A stretch of 64,000 bases of DNA from Emticicia sp. CRIBPO. Its GTDB lineage: Bacteria; Bacteroidota; Bacteroidia; Cytophagales; Spirosomataceae. The position numbers were made by a program, and so were the translations under genes. The DNA lies in NCBI RefSeq assembly GCF_009905725.1, contig NZ_JAAAKV010000001.1:434001-498000 (forward strand), in the 5' to 3' direction. Under the pieces are notes generated by a model. It was not told the origin of the DNA and made no database searches. It worked only from the letters and a program-made list of their open reading frames with translations. Shown in pieces: positions 33,881 to 43,654 of this stretch (positions within the stretch are counted from its first letter, which is position 1; every line of letters starts with the position of its first letter).

Positions 33881-36800
33881 TTATTCTTTGATCATTTTCT
33901 TCATATACTCCGCTTTGTTGGTTTTCACTTTGATCAGGTAAGTTCCTGATGGCAGCGACTGCACCCTGATCTTCGTCTCTTCCGATTCAATCAGACTCCT
34001 GGCATTCATGTCCATCACCCAGGCTTTCTCAAATTTATCAGAGTTATTCAGCTCAATCTCCACGAAATCCTTAACCGGGTTGGGATAGACTTTAAAGGCC
34101 AGAGCCGAAGAAGCCGGTTCGTTGGCCAGGGCTGCAATTCCAAAGCTGTTGGAAGGCGAACTGAGACAACCATCCTGCGTCACGGCTCTTACACTGTAAG
34201 CCCCCGCAAAATCCTTCTTGAAGCGGTTATTGGTTGTCTGGCCACCTATCGGGCTGTTGTTGATATACCATTGATACAATTGTCCGCCGGAAGCCACCAG
34301 GAAATCACCGCTTTCACTCAGGCTCGGAGCCGGTGGAATGATACAAAAAGTCTGTTCGGCACTGGCAGACGTAAATTTGGAGTCCCCTATCTGGAAGGCT
34401 TTTACATTTACTTTACCGGGCGTTTTACCTAAAGTGATCCGCTTTCCTGATATCTGGGCATCCCCCGAAATCAAAGAAAACTGAACCGGAAGACTCGAAG
34501 AGGCTGTAGCAGAAAGGTCGAAAGCAGCAGAAGGCAGCTTATCGGCTATGCCCGCAAAAGTAATCGTCTGACCCGTTTTGGTAGGCAGTGTCCTGGCCCC
34601 CTGGGCATACCATACAGCCCACTTGGCGTCTGTAAAGTAGGTTTCTGGATTGCCATCAGGCGAAATCTTATCTGCTTTGATCTTGATACCGTTAACGATA
34701 TTCTGCTGGGCATCCAGGGCATTATAAACAATGATCTTATCTGCTTTGGAATAATCCGGATAGCCGATATCATTGTTCTCCACCACCGCTTTAAGGTCGC
34801 CGGTTTCCAGGTTGGCAGTCAATATATAATAACTTTCATCAGAAGAGTCGAAATAGTCAAAGGCAATGATGCTCGAATTGGTCTTAGCCAGGGCAGGGTT
34901 ACCGATGTTCTCCCCTTCTTCCAGATCCGAGAATATCTTATCGATGGTTCCCGAACCGAAATCGTTGGCAGAAGCGTCCCAGGCCTTCAGAATACCCACG
35001 TCCCAGTATTCAATGTTACCAAACAAACTTTTGGCCTCATTAAAGGCATCATAAATCAGGTTTTCTCCTGAATAATCCCATTCAAATGAGTCGGCATACT
35101 GCACCTCACCGGTATTCACACCATTGGAATACGTCGGATTGTAAAGTTTGAATTTGACGTTTTTATTGGTCTGAAGGTTAAATACATAAATATACTGATC
35201 AGAGGTGTTGGCCAGAGCTGCCAGCAGTATCCCGTTTTTTGAAATGGCCACATTCCTCCATGAGGCATCGGTAGATAATTTCTGAGGGGCTGTTTTCTGT
35301 ATCAGGTTAACCCTGTAGATGTTTTTATCCGCTCCGACGAAATAAACAAACGACCCGTCATCCGTCACACTTGGTTTACCCAGACAGCCCAGTTTACTGG
35401 CAATGACACTGAAATTACCATTACTTGAAAAAGGCCCTGCATACATACTGCCGTCTGTAGGATCAAATACCACCATAGATTCCGTTCCCGGGTTCACCTG
35501 GATGTCTGTACTCGGTGTGGTAGGTGTCGTTGGATTAGGATTGCCTGTTCCGGCGTTCGGATCGGCGATACCCACTGCATCAAAGGCCGCCTTGGCCGCC
35601 GCAAACTCAGAGCCCTCGCCAAACAAATCTTTAGCCGACTGAACTACCGCAAGTCTCAGATCTGTAAACTTGGAAGTCCTTGTCAGGTAATTGGTCAGTG
35701 CCCTGTAATATACTTTCTCCGCTTTATCACGGTTCATGCCTGAAGCCGTGGTAAAAAGAAAAAAGGCATGATTGGGAATGCCGCTGTTGACGTGCACCCC
35801 GCCATTATCCTCGCTTGGGGTATCTCTCAAAAATGCATATTGAGACATGTTTTTAGGCTGATATCCCGGGTCGCTTTTACCACCCTGGTTAGGATTTTCC
35901 ATGCTGCGTAATGCTCCGGACGGAAAAACCGCTTTCTTCACCACATCCTCACCCAAAGTCCAGTCGTCCTTATCTATCAATACGCCGAAAATATCTGCAA
36001 ATGATTCATTCAGGGCTCCTGACTGGTTTCTGTATTCCAGTTTGGCTGTATTTTCTATGACTCCGTGGGTCATTTCATGTCCTGCCACATCCAATGCTCC
36101 GGCCAGCGGCTTAAATCCATCTCTTCCGTTACCATAGCCCATAAACTGGCCGTTCCAGTAGGCATTGTCCATGCCTTTACCGTCTTCATCGGCTATGTTG
36201 ATCACAGAAATGATGCTGCCGCCGTTTCCGTTCAGGGAGTTCCTGTTAAACTTGGTCCGGTAATAATCGTAACAGATACCGGCGTTGATATGAGCCGAAA
36301 CTGCTGTAGGATTCCAGGTTGTCCCGTTGTTTGAAACCACATGTGATAACTTCATTTCGTCGTCGTCAATCCTTGAGTTCTGGGCATCGATCGTCCACAA
36401 AGCACCTACCGGGGTATCCGGAAGTGTTGATTTGGAAGCGTTAAACATCGGTTTGGAAGGATCGATCATAAAATAGGTAGCCCCTTTCTGGTACATGTTA
36501 AAAGCCTGCGTAATACCGTTCAGGTCTTTGGCAGAGGTCTTAAACACGCCATCGAGTGTACAGGTGTGGTTGTATTTATCCAGCACCTCGCCGCTCTGGG
36601 CATCAATAAAATAAACCCACCTTTCCAGTATATTGGGTTTGACGGTCAGATGATACACCAGTTTTTCTTTCTTATTGTGGTGCATGATCATCAGCTCGGC
36701 TTTGTCCTTTTCGATTTCCAGGAATTTACCGGTAATGCCGCTTTTCTGTATAATAGTAATGTTCTTCAGATCTGCCAGGGCTTTTTCTATGGCTTCTTTT

Positions 36801-37351
36801 TCACCAAACCCGGGTTTGACAGACAGCTGGGGCGTAGGAAAAACCCGTCCGTTTAAAAACTCTACGGCTCCCTGGCTTTTGGAGTGCAGCAGGGCCTCTC
36901 CTCCGTAAACAGGCACTCCGTTAAACTTCTGCTGAAACCTCAAGTGACTGTATCCCAGCTCATCTTCGGTCTGTGCTGTAAGTTCAAACTCCGATTTCGG
37001 GTCTTTGACCTTCATCTGCGATTTGACTTCTTCCAGGAATGCCATACCCGATTGCTGAAAACTCCTTCTCAGGTTTTTTGAAGGTATTTTATCCGAATTA
37101 CGCCTGATAAAAATGACGGTGCCGTCAAGCGAATCCTTATAGATTTTATTCTTGATCAGAGCCGGATCGATCAACTGGCTTTTGGCTCCAACCCTGGCTC
37201 CGGGCGATTTGCCGGCATCCACCTCCAGGAAAGGCGTCGTAATGGTATTGGGAGCAGTACGCTGGGTTTTCTTTTTCTGGTCAAAACCTTTCTGACCGAA
37301 GGAAGCCATGGATGAAACACACAGGAAGAGCAGTGTAAATTTTATTCTCAT
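33881..37351 (-). CDS. Secreted M4 metalloprotease with propeller insert and T9SS tail
   Basis: The 1156-residue protein has a signal peptide (1-19) and an FTP/PepSY-like propeptide (about 30-270). A thermolysin-type catalytic domain follows, with HEMTH near 424-428 and the third ligand Glu in NESFAD near 448. After it come a Thr/Pro linker, a region of about 350 residues with TolB-like propeller repeats, and a small beta domain. The last 75 or so residues are a T9SS type A sorting domain (KVYPNPVKDF, then LPSGTYLIKV). It should be secreted across the outer membrane. M4 enzymes are usually much shorter, so the propeller block is extra. Confidence 0.88.
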   Translation of the reverse strand: MRIKFTLLFLCVSSMASFGQKGFDQKKKTQRTAPNTITTPFLEVDAGKSPGARVGAKSQLIDPALIKNKIYKDSLDGTVIFIRRNSDKIPSKNLRRSFQQSGMAFLEEVKSQMKVKDPKSEFELTAQTEDELGYSHLRFQQKFNGVPVYGGEALLHSKSQGAVEFLNGRVFPTPQLSVKPGFGEKEAIEKALADLKNITIIQKSGITGKFLEIEKDKAELMIMHHNKKEKLVYHLTVKPNILERWVYFIDAQSGEVLDKYNHTCTLDGVFKTSAKDLNGITQAFNMYQKGATYFMIDPSKPMFNASKSTLPDTPVGALWTIDAQNSRIDDDEMKLSHVVSNNGTTWNPTAVSAHINAGICYDYYRTKFNRNSLNGNGGSIISVINIADEDGKGMDNAYWNGQFMGYGNGRDGFKPLAGALDVAGHEMTHGVIENTAKLEYRNQSGALNESFADIFGVLIDKDDWTLGEDVVKKAVFPSGALRSMENPNQGGKSDPGYQPKNMSQYAFLRDTPSEDNGGVHVNSGIPNHAFFLFTTASGMNRDKAEKVYYRALTNYLTRTSKFTDLRLAVVQSAKDLFGEGSEFAAAKAAFDAVGIADPNAGTGNPNPTTPTTPSTDIQVNPGTESMVVFDPTDGSMYAGPFSSNGNFSVIASKLGCLGKPSVTDDGSFVYFVGADKNIYRVNLIQKTAPQKLSTDASWRNVAISKNGILLAALANTSDQYIYVFNLQTNKNVKFKLYNPTYSNGVNTGEVQYADSFEWDYSGENLIYDAFNEAKSLFGNIEYWDVGILKAWDASANDFGSGTIDKIFSDLEEGENIGNPALAKTNSSIIAFDYFDSSDESYYILTANLETGDLKAVVENNDIGYPDYSKADKIIVYNALDAQQNIVNGIKIKADKISPDGNPETYFTDAKWAVWYAQGARTLPTKTGQTITFAGIADKLPSAAFDLSATASSSLPVQFSLISGDAQISGKRITLGKTPGKVNVKAFQIGDSKFTSASAEQTFCIIPPAPSLSESGDFLVASGGQLYQWYINNSPIGGQTTNNRFKKDFAGAYSVRAVTQDGCLSSPSNSFGIAALANEPASSALAFKVYPNPVKDFVEIELNNSDKFEKAWVMDMNARSLIESEETKIRVQSLPSGTYLIKVKTNKAEYMKKMIKE

Positions 37352-37662
37352 ATTGATTTAAAGTTCTGTTTTGAAATGAATATAAATGAAGTATCAATTC
37401 AAGTGTAAAATTAGATTCAGTAATGAATTTTCAAGGTTATTATTTAAAAAATAACATTAAAAATCAAAAATAGTCAAAAAAAATATCCGCTCAATAATTT
37501 TTTATTGTGTGGTCGTTGCAAATCAGATCTTCGTACAATAAAACCATTTAAATTTTGTTATTTTACTGGGAAAAGTCCAAAATTTATTAAATTTGTAGTC
37601 TGAATCAAAGAAAATAAAATGGAGTATCTTTACTCCTGCAACGACTTCATCCGGAATTATAC
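37352..37662. other. Divergent AT-rich region M4 protease / 37.7-kb gene
   Basis: No coding region is seen. The plus strand has TAAATTTG (37588-37595), a -7 match for the gene at 37663. The M4 protease promoter is not evident. Confidence 0.6.
37588..37595 (+). promoter_or_regulatory. -7 element for the 37.7-kb gene
   Basis: TAAATTTG matches TAnnTTTG, with CTG rather than TTG 19 bases upstream. It lies about 68 bases before the ATG at 37663. Confidence 0.45.
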
Positions 37663-39102
37663 ATGAAAATAAATCACGATCAGAATTTAGGTACCAATCA
37701 AAAAGCCCTGAGGATAAATCTGGATAAAAGGATTTATGGCACTTTCGCAGAAATTGGTGCCGGACAGGATGTTGCTGCCGTGTTTTTCAAATCCGGCGGA
37801 GCTTCAGGCACCATCGCTAAAACCATGTCTGCTTACGATATGACGTTTTCCGACGCCATCTACGGCAGCGTAAAAGACGGCCGATACGTATGTGAGGAAC
37901 GTTTACTGAGCATGCTCGATCACGAGTATAACCTGCTGATTGAAAGGCTTGAATCGAAAAGAGGAGAAAGCACGCAGTTCTTTTCTTTCGCCAACACCGT
38001 AGTGGCCCTCAATTACCGGAAAAACAATGAACCGCATGGCTGGATAGGCTGTCGTTTTCAGCTTACGCCCCACGGTGATTTCCATGATGTCATTATCCAC
38101 GTTAAAATGATGGACAATGATACCGTTTTGCAGCAACAGGCTTTAGGAATTATAGGTGTCAATCTTATTTACGGCTGTTATTACTACAGTGAAGACCCGG
38201 AGGTGCTCCTGCTTTCCCTGATGGATAATCTTTCAAAAGACAGGATACAGATCGATATGGTCCGTTTTGAAGGGTCAAGCTACAAGGAAGTAGACAGTCG
38301 CCTGATGAGTCTGAGGCTCGTAAAATATGGTTTTTCGGACATTGCTCTATTTGATCCGAGCGGACGTACCCTGCAGCCCTCCGATTCACTTTATAAAAAA
38401 CACATCGCCGTATTAAGGGGTAGATTCAGACCTATCATCAATGTACACCGCGATATGCTTGAAAACGGGGTGAGGCAATACCTGCAGGAACCCGACGTAG
38501 ATAAAGACAACGTCATTGTCATTTCGGAGCTGACGCTGCAGTCTTTGAAAGAAGGCCAGGACGGTGAGCTGGTTGACGAAAAAGATTTCCTTGACCGGGT
38601 GGACATTTTATGTTCTCTCGGGCAGACCGTAATGATCACGAATTATCATGAATACTATAAACTGGTCGCTTACCTGTCAAAAATCACCAAGCTGAAAATC
38701 GGGCTGATCATTGGTTTCCCGAACCTGGAGTACATTTTTGAAGAAGCCAACTACCAGGACCTTCCTGGGGGTATCCTCGAGTCTTTTGCTACGCTTTTCA
38801 GCCGGAAAGTGAAGCTTTTTGTGTATCCTACACTGAGGAAAAACACAATCATGAACTGCATGAAATTTAATCCGCCATTACATCTGATTGATTTATACAG
38901 ATTCCTTATCTCTAATAATAAGATTGAAGACATCTATCACTATAACGAGAAAAACCTTAGTGTTCAGACTGATAACGTTCTTAAATTAATTAAAAGCGGT
39001 GAAGAAGGCTGGGAAGAGCATGTCCCCAATGAAGTGGTGAAAATGATCATGGACCGTTGCCTTTTTGGCTTCCCGTGCGTTGTTCTTCCTGAAAAAAAAT
39101 AA
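37663..39102 (+). CDS. Conserved cytoplasmic protein of unknown function
   Basis: This 479-residue protein has no signal peptide or membrane helix. It contains the stretches YGTFAEIGAGQDVAAVFF (near 24-41), GTIAKTMSAYDMTFSDAIYG, RYVCEERLLSMLDHE, LGIIGVNLIYG and DERDFLDRV-like (DEKDFLDRVDIL) that I recall as conserved in homologues from other phyla including cyanobacteria. Some databases label such proteins TonB-dependent receptor or nucleotidyltransferase. A receptor is excluded because there is no barrel or signal. The fold is unassigned. It is followed by a secreted Ig-like protein 4 bases later. Confidence 0.65.
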   Translation: MKINHDQNLGTNQKALRINLDKRIYGTFAEIGAGQDVAAVFFKSGGASGTIAKTMSAYDMTFSDAIYGSVKDGRYVCEERLLSMLDHEYNLLIERLESKRGESTQFFSFANTVVALNYRKNNEPHGWIGCRFQLTPHGDFHDVIIHVKMMDNDTVLQQQALGIIGVNLIYGCYYYSEDPEVLLLSLMDNLSKDRIQIDMVRFEGSSYKEVDSRLMSLRLVKYGFSDIALFDPSGRTLQPSDSLYKKHIAVLRGRFRPIINVHRDMLENGVRQYLQEPDVDKDNVIVISELTLQSLKEGQDGELVDEKDFLDRVDILCSLGQTVMITNYHEYYKLVAYLSKITKLKIGLIIGFPNLEYIFEEANYQDLPGGILESFATLFSRKVKLFVYPTLRKNTIMNCMKFNPPLHLIDLYRFLISNNKIEDIYHYNEKNLSVQTDNVLKLIKSGEEGWEEHVPNEVVKMIMDRCLFGFPCVVLPEKK

Positions 39103-39106
39103 AAAA

Positions 39107-40672
39107 ATGATGATTAGACTTACAAGTATTATATTCTTTGTTCTTGCTTTTACTACGCTTAAAGCCCAGGATCAGGTTGAAATTATTCTTCCGAAAACCG
39201 CCGACTGGAATGTCGTCGCAGAGGGCAGTCCCATTGCTTTTAAAATAACCTCCAATGTTGACAGCACTTTAACCAAATCCAAATTCTCGATTCAGCAGGG
39301 CAAACTGGCCGGCATGAAACTGGACTCCCTCGGAAATTTCTCATGGGTGCCCGGATACAACCTCGTAGACAGGATTGAACACGAAAGGCTTTTCCAGATG
39401 ATTATTGAGCTTAAACTCAGTAACGGCAACAGTGTGACCAAAAACATCGACATCACGGTAACGCACACCAACCGCCCGCCGGTGATCAATGAGCTCAAGC
39501 CTTTTTATCTCAAATATAACTCGAACAATGTTTATAAGATCGAAAGCTCGTCTGTTTATGATGAGGACAATGACCCCATTGTGTTTATCCCGTCGATCGA
39601 ACAGCTTCCTGAAAGCATGAGTATCAGTGCTCAGGGTGAGATCACCTGGTCGCCTTCCCTGAGCCAGTACAAGGCCATTAAATCGAAAGAAACCTTTATT
39701 GAGTTTTATGTGCAGGATCAGCCTGCCAAAACTCAGTCGAAAGGAAGGATAAAGCTGGAAGCTACCCAGATGGACCTGCCTCCGGTAATTACGACGGTAC
39801 CGAAAGTGGATTACTTCAAAATCAAGGAAAACGAAACGATCAATATCCGTTTTTATCTTTCCGATCCTAACGGCGACGAGGATGTGGAAGTGTTTGATTT
39901 CCTGTCGAGCAACCAGAACGTGAAGAAGGATGTACTCGTTAAAAATACAAATACCCAGTACGAGTTCATCTGGACACCCGGCTATGATTTTGTACAGGAC
40001 CCGAAAGATTCGCTATCCCTTTATATCGACTTCTTCGTACTGGACAAAACACAAAAGAGAGAGGTAAAAAGAATCTATTTCTCGATTGTTAACACAGTGA
40101 ATGAGGCCGAAATGGACCGCAAGTTTTATGACTTGTACCGCGGCACACTCACCAGGGCCTGGGAGTTGATGGAACAATTGAAAGAAAAGGAAGAAGTACT
40201 CAAAAGGTCTTATAACAAAGCCAAAAAAGGCAAGAGAGGCAGATCAGTCGTCAACGCTTCATTGGGAGCCACTACGGGCTTGTCTTCGATCCTGTCGAAA
40301 AAGAATCCGGACACCCAGAGACTGATCTCTACCGTAGGAGGCACCACCGTGCTTACCATCGGTACGCTGGAGGCTACAGAAGTCATCGGGAAATCAATGA
40401 AAGACCTGATCGACCGTCTGAACTATATCATCGAAAAGAAAAACGAACTGCAGACCAAGGGAGATATTTTTGCCCGTGATTACTCTCTGAAATCGGCCAG
40501 AAGAAGCAATGATTTCATCAGAAAAGTGGATGATTTCATGTCTACAATGAACCTGAAAGGCCTTGTGGCTCTGGAACTTGACGCTTCATGGGAGGCTAAA
40601 TCAAAGGCCACGGACCAGAACATCAAAAAGGTTTTCAAGGACTTCAACCCTCAGAATAACCTGTCGATGTAA
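39107..40672 (+). CDS. Secreted protein with Ig/cadherin-like repeats
   Basis: The 521-residue protein has a signal peptide (1-20, ending LKAQ). Three Ig/cadherin-like repeats follow (about 25-120, 125-225, 235-335; TWSPSLSQYK and IWTPGYDF are repeat ends). A charged helical region comes next (about 350-400), then a Gly/Ser/Ala-rich hydrophobic stretch (ASLGATTGLSSIL) and more helix. It starts 4 bases after the conserved unknown gene, so the two are likely coupled. I do not recognise a specific function. A surface-adhesion or scaffold role is possible. Confidence 0.65.
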   Translation: MMIRLTSIIFFVLAFTTLKAQDQVEIILPKTADWNVVAEGSPIAFKITSNVDSTLTKSKFSIQQGKLAGMKLDSLGNFSWVPGYNLVDRIEHERLFQMIIELKLSNGNSVTKNIDITVTHTNRPPVINELKPFYLKYNSNNVYKIESSSVYDEDNDPIVFIPSIEQLPESMSISAQGEITWSPSLSQYKAIKSKETFIEFYVQDQPAKTQSKGRIKLEATQMDLPPVITTVPKVDYFKIKENETINIRFYLSDPNGDEDVEVFDFLSSNQNVKKDVLVKNTNTQYEFIWTPGYDFVQDPKDSLSLYIDFFVLDKTQKREVKRIYFSIVNTVNEAEMDRKFYDLYRGTLTRAWELMEQLKEKEEVLKRSYNKAKKGKRGRSVVNASLGATTGLSSILSKKNPDTQRLISTVGGTTVLTIGTLEATEVIGKSMKDLIDRLNYIIEKKNELQTKGDIFARDYSLKSARRSNDFIRKVDDFMSTMNLKGLVALELDASWEAKSKATDQNIKKVFKDFNPQNNLSM

Positions 40673-40804
40673 GCCTAAAAAACATCAGAAAAAGCTTGAC
40701 TCATATTCTTTAAATGGTTACCTTCAATTATGGTTATTGATAATATGATTATGTTATCGTTTAATCATTTTACGCAATGTTCAATCTTTTAAATAGCAAA
40801 GAGT

Positions 40805-41161
40805 ATGAAGATCCAGGTTAATGCTGTCCATTTCAACGCAGATAGTTCGTTGATAACTTTTATTCAAAAAAAATTAAATAAACTGGAAACATTTTATGAC
40901 CGCATTGTGAGCAGTGAGGTTTTCTTAAAACTAGACAAAGGCGAGAAAAGCAAAGTACAGAAGAAGTTAATAGAAGTCAAAGTTAATGTTCCGGGGTCTA
41001 CCCTCTTCGTAAAAGAAACCGGAGATTCATTTGAAGAAGCTACTGACATCGCCCTTGAAACATTAACCAAAAAGATAAAGCGATATAAGGAAAAGGTAAA
41101 TATAGTTTCTCACAAAAAGCCCGAAGTTGAACTGGTGGCTGAAGAAGCAGACGAATTCTGA
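40805..41161 (+). CDS. hpf: Ribosome hibernation promoting factor (HPF/RaiA type)
   Basis: The 118-residue protein has the HPF/RaiA pattern: a short beta-alpha-beta fold with KIQVNAVHFNADSSLITFIQKKLNKLETFYDRI, KVNVPGS, and FEEATDIALETLTKKIKRYKEK near the end. It has the short form without the long C-terminal domain. These proteins dimerise or inactivate 70S ribosomes in stationary phase. It is followed by a bidirectional terminator shared with tsaB. Confidence 0.88.
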   Translation: MKIQVNAVHFNADSSLITFIQKKLNKLETFYDRIVSSEVFLKLDKGEKSKVQKKLIEVKVNVPGSTLFVKETGDSFEEATDIALETLTKKIKRYKEKVNIVSHKKPEVELVAEEADEF

Positions 41162-41165
41162 AAAT

Positions 41166-41195
41166 AAAAAAGGCCTGAGAGATCAGGCCTTTTTT
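41166..41195. terminator. Bidirectional terminator between hpf and tsaB
   Basis: A hairpin has 13-base arms (41166-41178 and 41183-41195; AAAAAAGGCCTGA and complement) around loop GAGA. Flanking A and T runs make it fit both strands. The tsaB stop codon (41183-41185) lies within its right arm. Confidence 0.92.
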
Positions 41196-41872
41196 ATTTG
41201 CTTTGGTTTTGCCACCATAAACTCTTTCAGATAAAAAGGCTCAAAGGCCGCCAGATCCTCAAAATCCCTCGCAACAAAACGCTTGTGAATGATCTTACCT
41301 GCAAATCTGGCAGAAGGATGAATCACCTCTTCAGTAAACACCGCATTGGGATTACCCTCCAGCACCGGTTTACACTTCAAAGCCCCTTCTCCGAAGAAAA
41401 GTATTTTATGTTCTTTCAGCGTTTCTTCAAACGCCTGCCCGTCAATAATCAGGGCCTGTGTTTCCGTAACTTCCTGCTTTGTATCTCCCTCGTACAAGGC
41501 ACAATAAACTTCCATTCGCCTGGCATCCAGCATCGGGCACAGCAGGTCGTTTACCCCAACCAGCTGATGGGTCATGGCCTCGAGGGTGTTGTACGAAAGC
41601 AAGGGCTTATCAAGCCCGAAACACAGTCCCTTGGCCGTCGAAACGGCTATCCTGAGGCCTGTGTATGAACCGGGACCTTTGGCTACCGCTATGGCGTCCA
41701 GATCATGTAAGGTGATGTTGGCAAATCCGGCAGTCTGGCTGACCAGTGTGGTCAGCATTCCGGAAGAAGAACGGTCTGAAAACAACTCGGCGGAAGTTAC
41801 TAATTCTCCCTGATCAAAAATTGCAACAGAACAGCCCTTTGTTGAGGCATCAATGGCCAGTATTAAACTCAT
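41183..41872 (-). CDS. tsaB: tRNA threonylcarbamoyladenosine biosynthesis protein TsaB
   Basis: The 229-residue protein has the ASKHA-type start ILAIDASTKGCSVAIF and the segment AVAKGPGSYTGLRIAVSTAKGLCFG (about 62-86), the TsaB/YeaZ signatures. It is a non-catalytic partner of TsaD that makes t6A in tRNAs reading ANN codons. It is 4 bases downstream of the CtpA-type gene on the same strand, so it is probably co-transcribed. It ends within a bidirectional terminator. Confidence 0.94.
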   Translation of the reverse strand: MSLILAIDASTKGCSVAIFDQGELVTSAELFSDRSSSGMLTTLVSQTAGFANITLHDLDAIAVAKGPGSYTGLRIAVSTAKGLCFGLDKPLLSYNTLEAMTHQLVGVNDLLCPMLDARRMEVYCALYEGDTKQEVTETQALIIDGQAFEETLKEHKILFFGEGALKCKPVLEGNPNAVFTEEVIHPSARFAGKIIHKRFVARDFEDLAAFEPFYLKEFMVAKPKQIKKA

Positions 41873-41876
41873 ATGC

Positions 41877-43532
41877 TTATTTTCCTGCCAGTATCGCTTT
41901 ATATTTATTCATGTTCTTGAAAAGTTTCAGGGCTTCCTGTACTTCCTGGTCCTTCTCAAAAGAAACAAATTTCATCGCTTTCTGGTAATAGTAACGGCTC
42001 AGGATCTCCAGTTCCAGCTGATCCTTGATTTCTTCTTTAAATGTAATAAAACTCTTGCTTTTTGACTCCAATGCTATTTTCTTGATTTCATCCAGAGAAG
42101 CCTTCATTTTGGCATAATCAGTACTTGATTTTGAACTGGCCACCACTTCTTCAATCGCCTTTTCGTCAGGAGTCTGGTAAGTAAACTGCTCATTCTTAAT
42201 CCAGGTCATAAAATTCTGATAATCCTGATCCGATAAAGCAAAATTATTCTCCGGTTTGGTATTCTGATGTTCAAAATAATATTTGGTCGCATAGTCAAAA
42301 ATCTTTTTCTCACGGATCAGGGCCTGTGTCAGCGTAGACGGCACCTGGGCTTCCAGGACAATATCCGGCTCCACACCGCCACCGTCATAAACCACACGGC
42401 CGTTTTTGGTCTTAAAAGCAGATTTCAATGAATCCGGCACTTTACCAACGCTCCCGTCAGGGTTTCTGTGGCTGTAATCCAGGGCCTGGATACATCTGCC
42501 TGAAGGAATGTAATATTTGGCGGTAGTGATCTTCAGTTTTGAATTAAAACTCAGGTCACGGGTCGTTTGCACCAATCCTTTACCAAAAGACCTCTGACCG
42601 ATCAGCACACCACGGTCATAATCCTGCAGGGTACCGCTCACGATTTCAGAAGCCGAGGCACTTTGTCCGTTGATCAGCACCACAATCGGGATCTCCGTAT
42701 CAATCGGGGCATTCATGGCCAGGTATTTCTTATTCCACTCCCCTACTTTACCTTTGGTTTCCACTACAAGGTTGCCCTTGGGAACAAAGAAGTTACATAT
42801 ATCGATAGACATGTTCAGCAAACCACCGGGATTACCTCTCAGGTCCAGTACCAGCTTGGTCATCCCTTTGTCTTTCAGTTCTCCGAAAGACGCCTTGATT
42901 TCTTTGGCGGCTGTAATGCTGAAGTCGCTCAGCTGGATATATCCCACTTCTTCGTTGATCATGCCGTAGTTGGGCACGTTCGGTGTTTTGACGATGTCGC
43001 GGTTGACCGAAATCTCAATAGGCTTGGCTTGCCCGAATCTTTTGATGGTCAGTTTCACCGAAGTCCCGGTTTGTCCTTTCAGAAGGCGGCCAAACTCCGA
43101 TTCATCTTTATGGGTGATGTCAATGCCATTAATCTTCAGGATGTCGTCTCCTATTTTAATGCCGGATTTGTCAGCAGGAGATTCTTCAAAAATCATCACA
43201 ACGGTATGAGCCCCGTCAAATGAGCTGACCGTCGCCCCGATGCCGTTGTATTTGCCGGCAGCCATCGTCATATAGTCCTCAATATCATCTTCAGGATAAA
43301 ATACTGTGTATGGATCCAGTTCCTTCAGCATAGCCTCAATACTGCTACGCATGGCCCTGTTGGGATTCACTTCGTCTACATAAAACGCATTGAGTTCTTT
43401 AAACATCGTAGCGAAAATATCCAGATTCTTCGCAATTTCGAAATACCTGTCGTCCATTTTGAATCCGGTAAAACCAATTCCCAATACCAGGATCACCACA
43501 AACCAATAACGTTTTAACTGCTTCTTCATCAT
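41877..43532 (-). CDS. S41-family C-terminal processing peptidase (CtpA type)
   Basis: The 551-residue protein has an N-terminal anchor or signal (6-24), a PDZ domain (about 96-165; SPADKSGIKIGDDILKINGI) and an S41 protease domain. The active-site serine is in GQSASASEIVSG (near 290-300) and the catalytic lysine in RSFGKGL (Lys-318). The C-terminal 200 residues are helical. Tsp-type proteases trim or degrade periplasmic proteins. It is the first gene of the ctpA-tsaB pair. Confidence 0.92.
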   Translation of the reverse strand: MMKKQLKRYWFVVILVLGIGFTGFKMDDRYFEIAKNLDIFATMFKELNAFYVDEVNPNRAMRSSIEAMLKELDPYTVFYPEDDIEDYMTMAAGKYNGIGATVSSFDGAHTVVMIFEESPADKSGIKIGDDILKINGIDITHKDESEFGRLLKGQTGTSVKLTIKRFGQAKPIEISVNRDIVKTPNVPNYGMINEEVGYIQLSDFSITAAKEIKASFGELKDKGMTKLVLDLRGNPGGLLNMSIDICNFFVPKGNLVVETKGKVGEWNKKYLAMNAPIDTEIPIVVLINGQSASASEIVSGTLQDYDRGVLIGQRSFGKGLVQTTRDLSFNSKLKITTAKYYIPSGRCIQALDYSHRNPDGSVGKVPDSLKSAFKTKNGRVVYDGGGVEPDIVLEAQVPSTLTQALIREKKIFDYATKYYFEHQNTKPENNFALSDQDYQNFMTWIKNEQFTYQTPDEKAIEEVVASSKSSTDYAKMKASLDEIKKIALESKSKSFITFKEEIKDQLELEILSRYYYQKAMKFVSFEKDQEVQEALKLFKNMNKYKAILAGK

Positions 43533-43622
43533 TAAAATATTTATTTCGCATTGATAACGTAAAGTAAATAAAAAAAATCTAAAAAACGGGCTAAGTTTCG
43601 GTATTGAATACGATTCAAACCT

Positions 43623-43630
43623 TACATTTG
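43623..43630 (+). promoter_or_regulatory. -7 element for the small membrane gene
   Basis: TACATTTG followed by CGG matches TAnnTTTG, with TTG (43604-43606) 16 bases upstream, slightly short of the usual spacing. It lies 25 bases before the ATG at 43655. Confidence 0.55.
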
Positions 43631-43654
43631 CGGTACTATTACCGTACCAGAAGA

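Noticed and set aside
37663-39102. Label of TonB-dependent receptor for the 479-residue protein
   Set aside because: It has no signal peptide, plug or beta-barrel pattern and reads as a soluble cytoplasmic protein.
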